Source: Streptomyces albicerus (GTDB taxonomy: Bacteria > Actinomycetota > Actinomycetes > Streptomycetales > Streptomycetaceae). From it: DNA of 32,721 bases. The stretch lies in the NCBI RefSeq assembly GCF_008905045.1, contig NZ_VWMY01000095.1:1-32721 (forward strand), in the 5' to 3' direction. Shown piece by piece: positions 1-7,372 of this stretch. The stretch's first letter is position 1. Each line of letters opens with the position of its first letter. The notes under the pieces are model-generated. The model was not told the origin of the DNA and ran no database searches. It saw only the letters and a list, made by a program, of their open reading frames with translations. Position numbers and translations under genes: made by a program.

Positions 1-116
1 CCCCGTCGGGGGCCAGCCCCCGAACCCCCGCTCCTCAAACGCCGGAGGGGCTGATCTTCAGCCCGTCCGGCGTTTGAGGACGAGGCCGTTCAGGCCGTTT
101 TCCCCACCCACCCCCA
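1..116. repeat. Interspersed hairpin repeat, left edge
   Basis: Gene-free stretch downstream of the P450. Positions 32-54 and 58-80 form an inverted repeat (core arm CTCAAACGCCGGAGGGGCTGA, one mismatch, 3-nt loop). Positions 16-62 match, in reverse orientation and with a single mismatch, the extreme right end of the window (about 32673-32719). This type of sequence is scattered between Streptomyces genes. Here it could also act as a terminator for the P450 gene. No gene is seen. Confidence 0.8.
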
Positions 117-1544
117 TCAATCCCCCTTCCGCCCCCCGAACATCAACTGCCGCAACGCCCCCAGCAAACCCCGCGCATGACGCTCGGACGCACGCACGGC
201 ATCGGACCTCGCCACCCCGCTCCCATTCCCGCCCACAGACTGCCGGCCCGCCGGACTCCTCCCGCTCAGCTCGTAGCGGACCGGAAGGAGGCGCAGCCCC
301 CGCACCACCGGTCCCGACCGCCAGGGCAGCTGGTCGGGCGGGAGGGTGAGTTCGACCTTGGTGAAGTGTTCGAAGATGCGGCCGACGGCCGTGGTCACGA
401 TGGTGCCGGCCAGCTCACGGGCAGCGGTGGGACATTGATGCGGCCCGGCACCCCAGCCCAGGTGAGCACGCGTGCTGACCGTGGAGTCGACGATGTGGGA
501 CCCGATCGCCATGAGGTCCTGATGAGCCGCGGCGGAGGACGGCGACACGACGTCACCGGCCCGAATCCAGAAGTTCCCGAGCCGGACGTCACGCGCGGCG
601 AAGCGGAAGCACATGTTGGCCACGGGCGTGTTGGCGAGCGCGGCCCGGTTGACCGTCTCGCCGATCAGCCCGGCCGACAGGCTCCGCCGGACGGTGGCGT
701 TGCCGCGCAGCACTTCCAGGAGGGTGTTGCAGACCATGTTGCCGGTGATGTCGGTGAGATAGACGGCGTTCATGAACAGCTCCCGGCCCAGCTGTTCGTC
801 GGAGAGGGTCGGATCGGCCAGCAGCATGTACGACGTCAGGTCGTCGCCCGGCAGCGCCCGCCGGTGGGCGGCGAGGCGCGTCATGGCCGCCAGGGCCCGC
901 CCCGTGGCGGGGCCCGCGTCCGGCCCTCCGTCCAGCATCCGCCACAGGTCCATCACCAGCTCATCGCCCAGCTCGACGGGACAGCCGAACAACCGGGTCG
1001 TGACCATGAGCAGCAACGGCCGCGTGTACTGCGCGGCCAGATCCGCGAACCCGACGGCCCCGGACTCCGCGGCCAGCATGGCGACCAGCTCGTCCGCGTA
1101 CGCCACGACGGCGGACCGCAGCTCCCACCCCTGCGGAGTGCGCGAGTCCTGGAACGGCCCGAGCGCGGTGTGGTACGTCTGCCGAGCGGCCCGATGCTCC
1201 TCGTCGTCCATGAACATCGTCTGCCGGACCTCGTACCCGGCGAGCAGCGGCCACCCGTGCGGCAGCCGCCCCTCCGCCCGCGCCCGCCAGTACCGGATGT
1301 CCCGCCGCCACTGGCTCTCGTTGCGGAGCACCTCCAGAACCTCGCGGTAGTCGAGAACCAGCCACACCGGCACACCGAGCAGACCGACCGGCGCCACCGG
1401 CCCGTACGTGCGCCGCAGCCTCCCGTACACGCTGCCCGGATCGGCGTCGAACTCCGACGTCAGCAGGGGCTCGACGGACAGCGATTCGAGCGGAAGGCTG
1501 TCGGCCGGGGCCGTGCCGAACGGATGAGGTTCCATGGCGAACAC
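117..1544 (-). CDS. Cytochrome P450 with degenerate catalytic motifs (CYP157-like)
   Basis: A 475-residue protein with the P450 heme-cysteine loop near the C-terminus (HLGWGAGPHQCP, Cys371) and the C-helix H-x3-R (H117, R121). The other hallmarks are missing. The I-helix (about 259-275, TDITGNMVCN) lacks the A/G-G-x-D/E-T oxygen-activation motif. The K-helix ExxR aligns without gaps to AALA (301-304). A nearby ETVNR (296-300) has the wrong spacing. Streptomyces CYP157 enzymes are known to lack ExxR, and many are the last gene of 'conservon' operons, but no conservon partners are visible here. The C-terminal tail of about 45 residues is basic and low-complexity. The start is GTG at 1544, with ATG at 1535 as alternative; neither has a clear ribosome site. 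It may be a structural or binding protein rather than a monooxygenase. Confidence 0.9.
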   Translation of the reverse strand: MFAMEPHPFGTAPADSLPLESLSVEPLLTSEFDADPGSVYGRLRRTYGPVAPVGLLGVPVWLVLDYREVLEVLRNESQWRRDIRYWRARAEGRLPHGWPLLAGYEVRQTMFMDDEEHRAARQTYHTALGPFQDSRTPQGWELRSAVVAYADELVAMLAAESGAVGFADLAAQYTRPLLLMVTTRLFGCPVELGDELVMDLWRMLDGGPDAGPATGRALAAMTRLAAHRRALPGDDLTSYMLLADPTLSDEQLGRELFMNAVYLTDITGNMVCNTLLEVLRGNATVRRSLSAGLIGETVNRAALANTPVANMCFRFAARDVRLGNFWIRAGDVVSPSSAAAHQDLMAIGSHIVDSTVSTRAHLGWGAGPHQCPTAARELAGTIVTTAVGRIFEHFTKVELTLPPDQLPWRSGPVVRGLRLLPVRYELSGRSPAGRQSVGGNGSGVARSDAVRASERHARGLLGALRQLMFGGRKGD

Positions 1545-1581
1545 GCTTACCGCATCGAACGTGTACGAGCCGTAACCATGA

Positions 1582-1603
1582 CACCAACTGTTACTACTTG
1601 GTG
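1582..1603. promoter_or_regulatory. Inverted repeat upstream of the P450
   Basis: CACCAA - 10 nt - TTGGTG lies 38 bp upstream of the P450 start. Read on the minus strand, its TTGGTG arm could serve as a -35 box for a weak TACACG -10. It is a candidate operator. The binding protein is unknown. Confidence 0.35.
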
Positions 1604-1636
1604 ATACCTGCGGAGGATGTGGTGATTACTTCCCGG

Positions 1637-1694
1637 TGCGGGACCGGCGCGGGATGGGTGCGGGACCAGCGCGGGACCCGGCGCGGGACCGGCG
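1637..1694. repeat. Short imperfect tandem repeat (GCGGGACC units)
   Basis: Five imperfect copies of a GCGGGACC/GCGGGAT core, spaced about 10-13 nt apart, just beyond the helicase stop codon at 1714. It may be simple-sequence drift or a substitute for a classical terminator, since no strong hairpin is seen between 1604 and 1713. Confidence 0.5.
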
Positions 1695-1713
1695 TGCAGC
1701 CGTCAGTCGGAGG

Positions 1714-4005
1714 TCAGAACGACTCCACCAATGCCTCCGCCAGCGCCTTCGGCAGCTCTCCCGTGTGCACGATGCCCAGAGCCTGAGTGGCCCGGGTGAG
1801 TGCCACATAGAGATCGCTCGTGCCATATCGCGCCGGCTCGACCACGAGCACCGCGTCGAATTCCAGCCCCTTCGACTGCCGAGGGTCCAACAGCACGACC
1901 GTACGGGTCAGATCGGGCTCCTCCCCCGCCGTGATCCCGTCGAGGCGTGCGGCCAGCACCCCGTGCAGATCGCGCGGCGCGATCACCGCGAGCCGCCCCT
2001 CGGCGGGAGTCAGCTCCGCGACCGCCTTCTCCACGGCGCCGGGCAGGTCGGCGGCCCCGGCGGCCTCGCGCACTGAGGGGCGTACGCCCGTCGACCGCAC
2101 CGAACTCGGCGGCTCGAAGTCCGCGTTCTCGGCGCGCGGGACGGCCGCCGCCACGTCCATGATCTCGGACGGGGTGCGGTAGTTGACGGCGAGGCGGGTG
2201 TGCTCCCAGCGGTCCTCGACGTAGGGGTGGAGGATGTCGGACCAGGAACCGACGCCCGCCGCGTCGGCCGTCTGGGCCGGGTCGCCGACCAGCGTCATCG
2301 ACCGCGTGGGACTGCGGCGCATCAGCAGCCGCCACGCCATCGGCGACAGCTCCTGCGCCTCGTCGACGATGATGTGCCCGAACGCCCAGGTGCGGTCGGC
2401 CGCGGCCCGTTCGGCGGCGCTGCGGTGGTCGTCCTCCTCGTGCCGCTCGGCCATCCGCTCGGCGTCGATGATGTCGTGCGCGGAGAGCACCTCCCCGGCG
2501 TCCGGATCGCTGTCCTCCTTGTCCTCGAACTCGTACGTCCGGGAGGCGTAGGAGACGTCCAACACGCCCTGCGCGTATGCGACCTGCTGGTTTCGTTCCT
2601 TCTCGGCGGCCGCCCTCGCCAACCGGTCGTCCTCGCCGAGGAGCTCGGCGGCCTCGTCGAGGAGGGGCACGTCGGCGGTGGTCCAGGCCCGGGTCACCGG
2701 GCGCCGGATGGCGTCCGCGTCCGCCTCGGAGAGGTACGCGTCGGGCTCGGCGAGGAAGTCCGCGATCAGCCGCCGCGGGGTGATGCGCGGCCACAACTGG
2801 TCGATGGCGGACCAGACTTCGTGGTTCTCGGACAGTTCTTCGCGGATCTGCGTGATGTCGCTGGGGTCGAGCAGGTTCGTACCGTCGAAGGGGTCCGTGC
2901 CGATCCGCTCGGCGAGCATGTCGGTGAGGGTGTTGAGGATGTGGCCCTCGAAGTGCTCGCGGGCGACGTTGTGCGGCAGCTTCGCCTCGCGTGTGCGCTC
3001 GCGGGCGACGCGTACGAGATCGGCGTCGAGCATCAGGATGTCCCGGTCGTGCTCGATGGCGATCACCGGGTCGGGCAGCGCCTGCCGGTCGCTTACGACG
3101 GCGGCGAGGACGTCGGCCATGTCGGCGCGGCCCTTCACGGCGGCCGCCTCGGGGGTGTCCGTCGCCGTCGCCTTCACGCCGGGATACAGCTCGCCGACGG
3201 TCGCGAGCAGCACGCCGGTCTCGCCGAGCGAGGGCAGGACCTCGCCGATGTAGCCGAGGAACGCCGGGTTCGGGCCGACGATCAGGACGGCACGCTTGGC
3301 GAGCAACTCCCGGTGTTCGTAGAGGAGATAGGCCGCCCGGTGCAGCGCCACCGCCGTCTTGCCCGTGCCGGGGCCGCCCTCCACCACCAGCACGCCGCGG
3401 TGCGGGGCGCGGATGATGCGGTCCTGCTCGGCCTGGATGGTCTGCACGATGTCGCTCATGCGGCCGGTGCGCGCGGAGTTGAGGGCGGCGAGCAGCACGG
3501 CGTCACCCGTCGGGTCCTCGTGCCCCGTGCGCTCCTGATCCCCCAGGTCGAGGATCTCGTCGTGCAGGGCCGTGACGTCGCGGCCCTCGGTGGTGATGTG
3601 CCGGCGGCGGCGCAGGCCCATCGGCGTGTGGCCGGTGGCGAGATAGAAGGGACGGGCGACCGGGGCCCGCCAGTCGATCAGGATCGGGGTGTGCTCGGTG
3701 TCGTCGGCGCGGATGCCGATGCGGCCGATGTGGTGGATGAGTCCGGTGGAGAGGTCGATACGGCCGAAGCAGAGCGAGCCGTCCACCGCGTTCAGCGCGG
3801 CGAGCAGCCCCGAGCGCTCGGCGACGAGTACGTCCCGTTCGAGCCGGGCCTGCATGGGCGTGCTGCCCTGACCGAGGGCGTCCACGACGGATGCCTCCGT
3901 GACGCCGCGCAGTGCGTCCACGCGCGCGTACAGCCCGTCGATGAATTCCTGCTCGTGCCTCAATTCATCGTCGGTAAATTCTGTGTGCGATCCCCTGTTT
4001 GACAA
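1714..4005 (-). CDS. HelD-family UvrD/Rep-like helicase (RNA polymerase-associated type)
   Basis: A 763-residue superfamily 1 ATPase. The N-terminal coiled-coil region (about 10-70) is followed by the HelD hallmark DWRAPVARPFY (111-121), a Q-motif-like QAEQD (191-195), Walker A GGPGTGKT (210-217), Walker B DEAQ (548-551) and motif III GDPAQ (574-578). Length and architecture fit actinobacterial HelD proteins, which bind RNA polymerase and recycle stalled enzyme. The Streptomyces member HelR confers rifamycin tolerance. I did not find a clear rifamycin-associated element upstream, so HelR identity is not claimed. The start is TTG at 4005, chosen because GGGAG sits 5-6 nt upstream and no better start exists before the conserved region. 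The start codon overlaps the -35 box of the divergent small-RNA promoter. Confidence 0.9.
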   Translation of the reverse strand: MSNRGSHTEFTDDELRHEQEFIDGLYARVDALRGVTEASVVDALGQGSTPMQARLERDVLVAERSGLLAALNAVDGSLCFGRIDLSTGLIHHIGRIGIRADDTEHTPILIDWRAPVARPFYLATGHTPMGLRRRRHITTEGRDVTALHDEILDLGDQERTGHEDPTGDAVLLAALNSARTGRMSDIVQTIQAEQDRIIRAPHRGVLVVEGGPGTGKTAVALHRAAYLLYEHRELLAKRAVLIVGPNPAFLGYIGEVLPSLGETGVLLATVGELYPGVKATATDTPEAAAVKGRADMADVLAAVVSDRQALPDPVIAIEHDRDILMLDADLVRVARERTREAKLPHNVAREHFEGHILNTLTDMLAERIGTDPFDGTNLLDPSDITQIREELSENHEVWSAIDQLWPRITPRRLIADFLAEPDAYLSEADADAIRRPVTRAWTTADVPLLDEAAELLGEDDRLARAAAEKERNQQVAYAQGVLDVSYASRTYEFEDKEDSDPDAGEVLSAHDIIDAERMAERHEEDDHRSAAERAAADRTWAFGHIIVDEAQELSPMAWRLLMRRSPTRSMTLVGDPAQTADAAGVGSWSDILHPYVEDRWEHTRLAVNYRTPSEIMDVAAAVPRAENADFEPPSSVRSTGVRPSVREAAGAADLPGAVEKAVAELTPAEGRLAVIAPRDLHGVLAARLDGITAGEEPDLTRTVVLLDPRQSKGLEFDAVLVVEPARYGTSDLYVALTRATQALGIVHTGELPKALAEALVESF

Positions 4006-4028
4006 TTCCGCTCCCGGCCGGATATACT
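3999..4028 (+). promoter_or_regulatory. Near-consensus housekeeping promoter of a small RNA
   Basis: TTGACA (3999-4004), an 18-nt spacer and TATACT (4023-4028), predicting transcription start near 4035. This is the best match to the principal sigma-factor consensus that I see in the window. It reads away from the helicase and towards a terminator less than 100 nt away. The -35 box overlaps the helicase TTG start codon (4003-4005). Confidence 0.75.
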
Positions 4029-4079
4029 GCGCCTAGTGAACTTCTTCGCGACCTGTTTCACCGAAGTCGCGAACCATTC

Positions 4080-4109
4080 AATATACGCAATGAAATCCCC
4101 CGCAGGCAA
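4080..4109 (-). promoter_or_regulatory. Probable helicase promoter inside the small-RNA gene
   Basis: On the minus strand TTGCCT (4109-4104), an 18-nt spacer and TATATT (4085-4080) predict a start near 4073 and a leader of about 68 nt before the TTG at 4005. That leader would be antisense to the first 39 nt or so of the small RNA, including its first stem-loop. The -35 box falls in the loop region of the small RNA's terminator. Confidence 0.5.
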
Positions 4110-4128
4110 TTGCCGCGGGGGATTTTTT
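4093..4128. terminator. Strong intrinsic terminator, probably bidirectional
   Basis: An 11-bp perfect stem (AAATCCCCCGC 4093-4103 with GCGGGGGATTT 4115-4125), extended by an inner 3-bp GGC/GCC stem with an AATT loop, and followed on plus by a six-T run (4123-4128). A classical U-tract is unusual in GC-rich Streptomyces DNA. In the plus direction it ends the small RNA. In the minus direction it lies 44 nt after the thioredoxin stop and could end that mRNA. Confidence 0.85.
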
Positions 4129-4171
4129 GTCGGCCTGCGAGTCCCGGCCGACGACCTACACCATGTCGGCC

Positions 4172-4504
4172 CTACACAACATCGGCCAGCTCCTCCAGCA
4201 GCCGTCGCTTGGACCGGGCGCCCACCATCGACTTCACCGGCTGCCCCTCGCGGAACACCATCAGCGTGGGCATCGACAGCACCCCGTACGCGTTCGTGGT
4301 CAGCGGATTCGTGTCCACGTCCAGCTGCACCACCTTGAGCCGGTCGCCCTCCTCGAAGGCGATGGCGCTCAGCACCGGCGCGATCTGCCGGCACGGCGGG
4401 CACCAGTCGGCCGTGAACTCCACCAGCACGGGCAGGTCTGCCCCGATCACCTCCGCCTCGAAGTTCCCGTCCGTCACCTCGGCCACACCCTTTGCCTTGA
4501 TCAC
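4172..4504 (-). CDS. Thioredoxin (WCPPC active site)
   Basis: A 110-residue single-domain thioredoxin. The active site is W34-C-P-P-C38, so Pro replaces the usual Gly after the first Cys. The cis-Pro loop SMPT is present. It should catalyse cytoplasmic thiol-disulfide exchange. The start is GTG at 4504, which forms a GTGA overlap with the stop of the upstream MerR gene and is preceded by GGAAGG about 9 nt away. A longer frame from ATG 4528 would run further into the MerR gene and has no conserved residues. Tight translational coupling to a MerR regulator suggests induction by thiol stress or metal. It ends 44 nt before a strong hairpin. Confidence 0.92.
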   Translation of the reverse strand: MIKAKGVAEVTDGNFEAEVIGADLPVLVEFTADWCPPCRQIAPVLSAIAFEEGDRLKVVQLDVDTNPLTTNAYGVLSMPTLMVFREGQPVKSMVGARSKRRLLEELADVV

Positions 4505-4929
4505 TGCGTCCGCCTTCCCAGCTCGCACACGGGTTCCGGGCCACCCGGAACCTCCGCCTCGGCCGCCAGCTCGCCCATCGCCCGCTCGGCCCGCGCCAAC
4601 TGCTCGCCGACCTGTGCGCGTACGGTCGTCAACTCACCGATCAGCGCGTCGAGTTCGCCCAGCTTGCGCCGGTACACGGCGAGCGAGGCCGGGCAGGAGT
4701 CACCCTCCGGGTGTCCGGCGCGCAGACACTCCACGAAGGGCCGCGTCTCCTCCAGCTCGAACCCGAAGTCCTGGAGCGTCCTGATCTGCCGCAGCAGCTT
4801 CAGATCGTCCTCGTCGTACGTGCGGTAGCCGTTGCTCCCCCGCCGCGCGGGCAGCAGCCCCCGTGACTCGTAGTACCTGAGGGTCCGCGTGGTGGTCCCG
4901 GCCCGCGCCGCCAGCTCGCCGATTCGCAT
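4501..4929 (-). CDS. MerR-family regulator coupled to thioredoxin
   Basis: A 142-residue protein starting at ATG 4929 (RIGELAARAGTTTRTLRYY). The N-terminal winged helix-turn-helix (1-70) is followed by a dimerisation helix and a C-x10-C pair around residues 69-80 (CLRAGHPEGDSC) with a His between, reminiscent of thiol- or metal-sensing MerR proteins. Upstream is a perfect palindrome, the usual position for MerR autoregulation. The ATG at 4962 would lie inside that palindrome, so the downstream ATG is preferred. Its stop overlaps the thioredoxin start (GTGA). The effector cannot be told from sequence: oxidised thiols, a soft metal or an electrophile are all possible. Confidence 0.9.
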   Translation of the reverse strand: MRIGELAARAGTTTRTLRYYESRGLLPARRGSNGYRTYDEDDLKLLRQIRTLQDFGFELEETRPFVECLRAGHPEGDSCPASLAVYRRKLGELDALIGELTTVRAQVGEQLARAERAMGELAAEAEVPGGPEPVCELGRRTQ

Positions 4930-4944
4930 GCGTACGAACGTAAT

Positions 4945-4964
4945 CCTTGACCCCGGCGTCAAGG
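4945..4964. promoter_or_regulatory. MerR-type operator/promoter palindrome
   Basis: CCTTGAC-6 nt-GTCAAGG is a perfect 7-bp inverted repeat 16 bp upstream of the MerR start. The minus-strand TTGAC in the outer arm can serve as the -35 element, as in classic MerR promoters where the dyad fills the stretched spacer. The stop codon of the upstream Lrp-type gene (4959-4961) lies inside the palindrome. Confidence 0.7.
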
Positions 4965-5480
4965 CAACGCCGGCGGCAGCAGCGGCTTCCGCTCCACCGG
5001 GGACGTCAGGACGATCGAGGTCGTCGTACGGCCGAGTGCCGAGGTCTGTTCCAGGACCTCCTCCAGGTGGACGGTGTCCTGGACCGCGACCTTGAGGATC
5101 CAGCAGTCCTCGCCGACGACGTGGTGGACCTCGGTGATCTCGGGGCGGGCGAGGAGTTCCAGGGTCCTCGGGTGTTTGAGGGTGTAGCCGCCGTGCGGGT
5201 TGACCCGGATGAAGGCCTGGATGCCGTAGCCGAGGCGCGGCGGCGAGACATGCGCGCCGTAACCGGTGATGGCTCCGGCGGACTCCAGACGGCGGACGCG
5301 TTCGGCGACGGCCGCCGGGGACAGCCGGACCCGGCGGCCCAGTTCGCTGAGCTTGATCCGGCCGTCGGTCTGCAGCAGCTCCAGGATCTGCCGGTCCAGC
5401 GCGTCGAAGCCCACCGACGTTTCGTTGGCGGCGGCTCGCAGATGCCGTGGTTCTTTCGGTGCCGCGGCCGGATCTCCCAT
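4959..5480 (-). CDS. Lrp/AsnC-family transcriptional regulator
   Basis: A 173-residue protein starting at ATG 5480, which has GAAGGGG about 6 nt upstream. A longer frame from 5552 would overlap the divergent gene and has no ribosome site. An N-terminal disordered stretch of about 25 residues is followed by the AsnC helix-turn-helix (DRQILELLQTDGRIKLSELG...) and an alpha-beta RAM ligand-binding domain (about 90-165). Such proteins are octameric sensors of amino acids or related small molecules. It is divergent from the reductase gene at 5567, whose expression it may control across the 86-bp gap. Its 3' end runs into the MerR operator. Confidence 0.9.
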   Translation of the reverse strand: MGDPAAAPKEPRHLRAAANETSVGFDALDRQILELLQTDGRIKLSELGRRVRLSPAAVAERVRRLESAGAITGYGAHVSPPRLGYGIQAFIRVNPHGGYTLKHPRTLELLARPEITEVHHVVGEDCWILKVAVQDTVHLEEVLEQTSALGRTTTSIVLTSPVERKPLLPPALP

Positions 5481-5566
5481 GACTTCCCCTTCAGAGCTTG
5501 CTCGTACCCCGCGAGAATTATGACCACAGGGCGGGATCACGATGAATGGCATTACGGAGGAGCACC

Positions 5567-6469
5567 GTGCGTGAGGTGTGCGTCATTGGCGGAAGCCGGT
5601 ATTTCGGCAAGCGGCTGACTGCCCGGCTGATTTCCGCGGGAGACAAGGTCACGGTCATCAATCGCGGCTCGTCGGCACCGCCCGAGGGAGCAATTCACCT
5701 CGTCGCCGACCGCAATGACGAGAAGTCCCTCGAGCGGGCGCTGGGCTCACGAACCTTCGATGTCGTCATCGACCAGGTCTGCTACACGCCGCGTCAGGCG
5801 GAGATCGCGCGACGCGTCTTCGCGGGACGCACGCGACGGTACGTCATGACCTCGACGGTCGAGGTGTACGAGTACGAGGACTCGGCGGAGCTCGTACGGG
5901 AGGACTCCGTGAACCCTCGTACGGTCCCTGTCGACCTCGAACTCCCCTGGGACGATCCGGAGTTCCTCGACACCCACTACGGCGAGGGCAAGCGGCAGGC
6001 CGAGGCTGTCCTCGCGGCCGACCCCGAGTTTCCGTACGTCGCCGTGCGGGTGGCCCATGTGCTGGGCGGGGACGACGACTTCACGGGGCGGTTCGACCAC
6101 TACGCCGAGCGGATCCGCACCGGCGAGGCGATCGCCGTACCCGCCGTGAACCATCCCGCCACTTACATCCACGTCGAGGAGATCGCCGACTTCCTCGCAT
6201 GGGCGGCGGGTGAGGAATTCACCGGGCCGGTGAACGCCGCGTCCCACGGGCTGCTCAGCACCGAGGAGTTGTGCCAGGCGCTGGCCGCGCGCATCCCCGG
6301 CGGAAAGACGGTGTTCCAGACCGTCGAGGTCGGGGAGTTCTCGCCGTTCTCCTTCGCGCGCTCGTACGGGATGGACAACAGCCGGGCCACGCGGCTCGGT
6401 TTCACCTTCGGCAAGGCGCGGGAATGGCTGCCGCAGGCCGTGACCGAGACGCTCGGAGAGGCCAACTGA
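5567..6469 (+). CDS. NAD(P)-dependent epimerase/reductase, atypical SDR
   Basis: A 300-residue Rossmann-fold protein. The start is GTG 5567, with GGAGG 6 nt upstream; the ATG at 5546 has none. The nucleotide loop GGSRYFG (8-14) is the atypical-SDR variant. STVEVY (about 92-97) and Y-G-E-G-K supply the Ser/Tyr/Lys active-site set. It resembles the CSP41-like/extended SDR proteins common in Streptomyces, whose substrates are mostly unknown. It is separated by 1 nt from the aldo/keto reductase at 6471, so the two are almost certainly co-transcribed, and it is divergent from an Lrp regulator. Confidence 0.88.
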   Translation: MREVCVIGGSRYFGKRLTARLISAGDKVTVINRGSSAPPEGAIHLVADRNDEKSLERALGSRTFDVVIDQVCYTPRQAEIARRVFAGRTRRYVMTSTVEVYEYEDSAELVREDSVNPRTVPVDLELPWDDPEFLDTHYGEGKRQAEAVLAADPEFPYVAVRVAHVLGGDDDFTGRFDHYAERIRTGEAIAVPAVNHPATYIHVEEIADFLAWAAGEEFTGPVNAASHGLLSTEELCQALAARIPGGKTVFQTVEVGEFSPFSFARSYGMDNSRATRLGFTFGKAREWLPQAVTETLGEAN

Positions 6470-6470
6470 C

Positions 6471-7364
6471 ATGCGTTACCGCACACTTGGCCAGTCCCGG
6501 AGTCTCCGCGTGAGCGCGATCGGGCTCGGTGCGATGCCACTCTCCATCGAGGGCCGCCCTGATGAGACGCGGGCCCTGGCCACCGTGCACGCCGCGCTGG
6601 ACGCGGGCGTCACACTGCTGGACACGGCGGACTCGTACCACCTGCCCGGTGACGGACCCGGTCACAACGAACGTCTCGTGGCCCGCGCCCTCGCGACGTA
6701 CGGCGGCGACACGGCCGACGTCCTGGTGACCACGAAGGGCGGCCGCGGCAGACCGGCCGACGGCAGCTGGACGGTGACGGGCTCGCCGCGCCACCTGAAG
6801 TCTGCGGCGGAGGCCTCGCTCAAGCGGCTCGGGGTGGAGGCGATCGGCCTCTACCAGCTCCACAAGCCCGACCCGGCCGTTCCCTTCGAGGACTCGGTGG
6901 GCGCCCTGCGCGAACTGCTCGACGAGGGCAAGATCCGTTACGCCGGCATCTCCAACACGGACACCGACCAGATCCGCCGGGCCCACGCCGTGCTCGGCGA
7001 CCGGCTGGTCTCGGTCCAGAACCGGTACTCCCCCGCCGTCCGCGACAGCGAGCCCGAACTGCGGCTCTGCGCCGAGCTGGGCATCGCCTTCCTGCCGTGG
7101 AGTCCGCTGGGCGGGATATCGCGGAGTTCGCTGGACGGCCCGTCGCGGATGACGTCCGAGGTCCCCGACAGGTTCGAGGCCTTCCATGCCGTGGCCCGCG
7201 AGCGGGGCGTCAGCCCTCAACAGGTCTGCCTGGCCTGGCTGTTGGCCCGCTCGCCCGCGATCGTCCCGATCCCGGGCGCCAGCCGACCGCAGACGATACG
7301 GGACTCGGCGGGCGCGGCGGATCTGCGCCTGACACCGGAGGAACTGGCGCGGCTGAACGACTAG
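6471..7364 (+). CDS. Aldo/keto reductase
   Basis: A 297-residue TIM-barrel oxidoreductase with the full catalytic tetrad: D51 and Y56 (DTADSY), K89 (TTKGG) and H131 (YQLHKP). The C-terminal NADPH-binding signature is IPGASRP. It reduces aldehydes or ketones with NADPH; the substrate is unknown. ATG 6471 lies 1 nt after the preceding stop, so it is translationally linked with the SDR gene. It is followed by an 8-bp hairpin that starts a dispersed repeat. Confidence 0.92.
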   Translation: MRYRTLGQSRSLRVSAIGLGAMPLSIEGRPDETRALATVHAALDAGVTLLDTADSYHLPGDGPGHNERLVARALATYGGDTADVLVTTKGGRGRPADGSWTVTGSPRHLKSAAEASLKRLGVEAIGLYQLHKPDPAVPFEDSVGALRELLDEGKIRYAGISNTDTDQIRRAHAVLGDRLVSVQNRYSPAVRDSEPELRLCAELGIAFLPWSPLGGISRSSLDGPSRMTSEVPDRFEAFHAVARERGVSPQQVCLAWLLARSPAIVPIPGASRPQTIRDSAGAADLRLTPEELARLND

Positions 7365-7372
7365 GCGGGCAG

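Larger units (their letters stand above)
4035..4128 (+). ncRNA. Putative small non-coding RNA, about 94 nt
   Basis: Bounded by the promoter at 3999-4028 and the terminator at 4093-4128. Inside is a perfect 8-bp stem (TTCGCGAC 4045-4052 with GTCGCGAA 4066-4073) closing a 13-nt loop, then an A/U-rich single-stranded linker (about 4074-4092), then the terminator stem. Promoter, fold and terminator are all visible, but no expression evidence is available. A GTG at 4036 lies almost at the predicted start, so a leaderless micro-peptide is possible. Its frame reads through the terminator and antisense to the thioredoxin gene, so I prefer a non-coding RNA. It does not have the six-cytosine loops of 6C RNA. 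I do not recognise the family. Confidence 0.65.

Noticed and set aside
177..1604. Long plus-strand open frame opposite the P450
   Set aside because: Low-complexity Arg/Pro/Gly-rich translation produced by GC-rich antisense of a real gene; no motif.
2200..4002. 600-residue plus-strand open frame opposite the helicase
   Set aside because: Mirror frame of the helicase with biased composition and no recognisable domain.
4093..4125. Rifamycin-associated element upstream of the helicase
   Set aside because: The inverted repeat is an intrinsic terminator with a T-run and does not resemble the element as I remember it.
4035..4128. 6C RNA or Ms1-like RNA
   Set aside because: No paired loops with six or more cytosines, and far too short for an Ms1/6S-type RNA.
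4036..4338. Plus-strand frame starting with GTG at the small-RNA start (MNFFATCFTEVANHSIYAMK...)
   Set aside because: It reads through the terminator and then antisense to the thioredoxin gene, and has no ribosome site. Kept only as an alternative micro-peptide.
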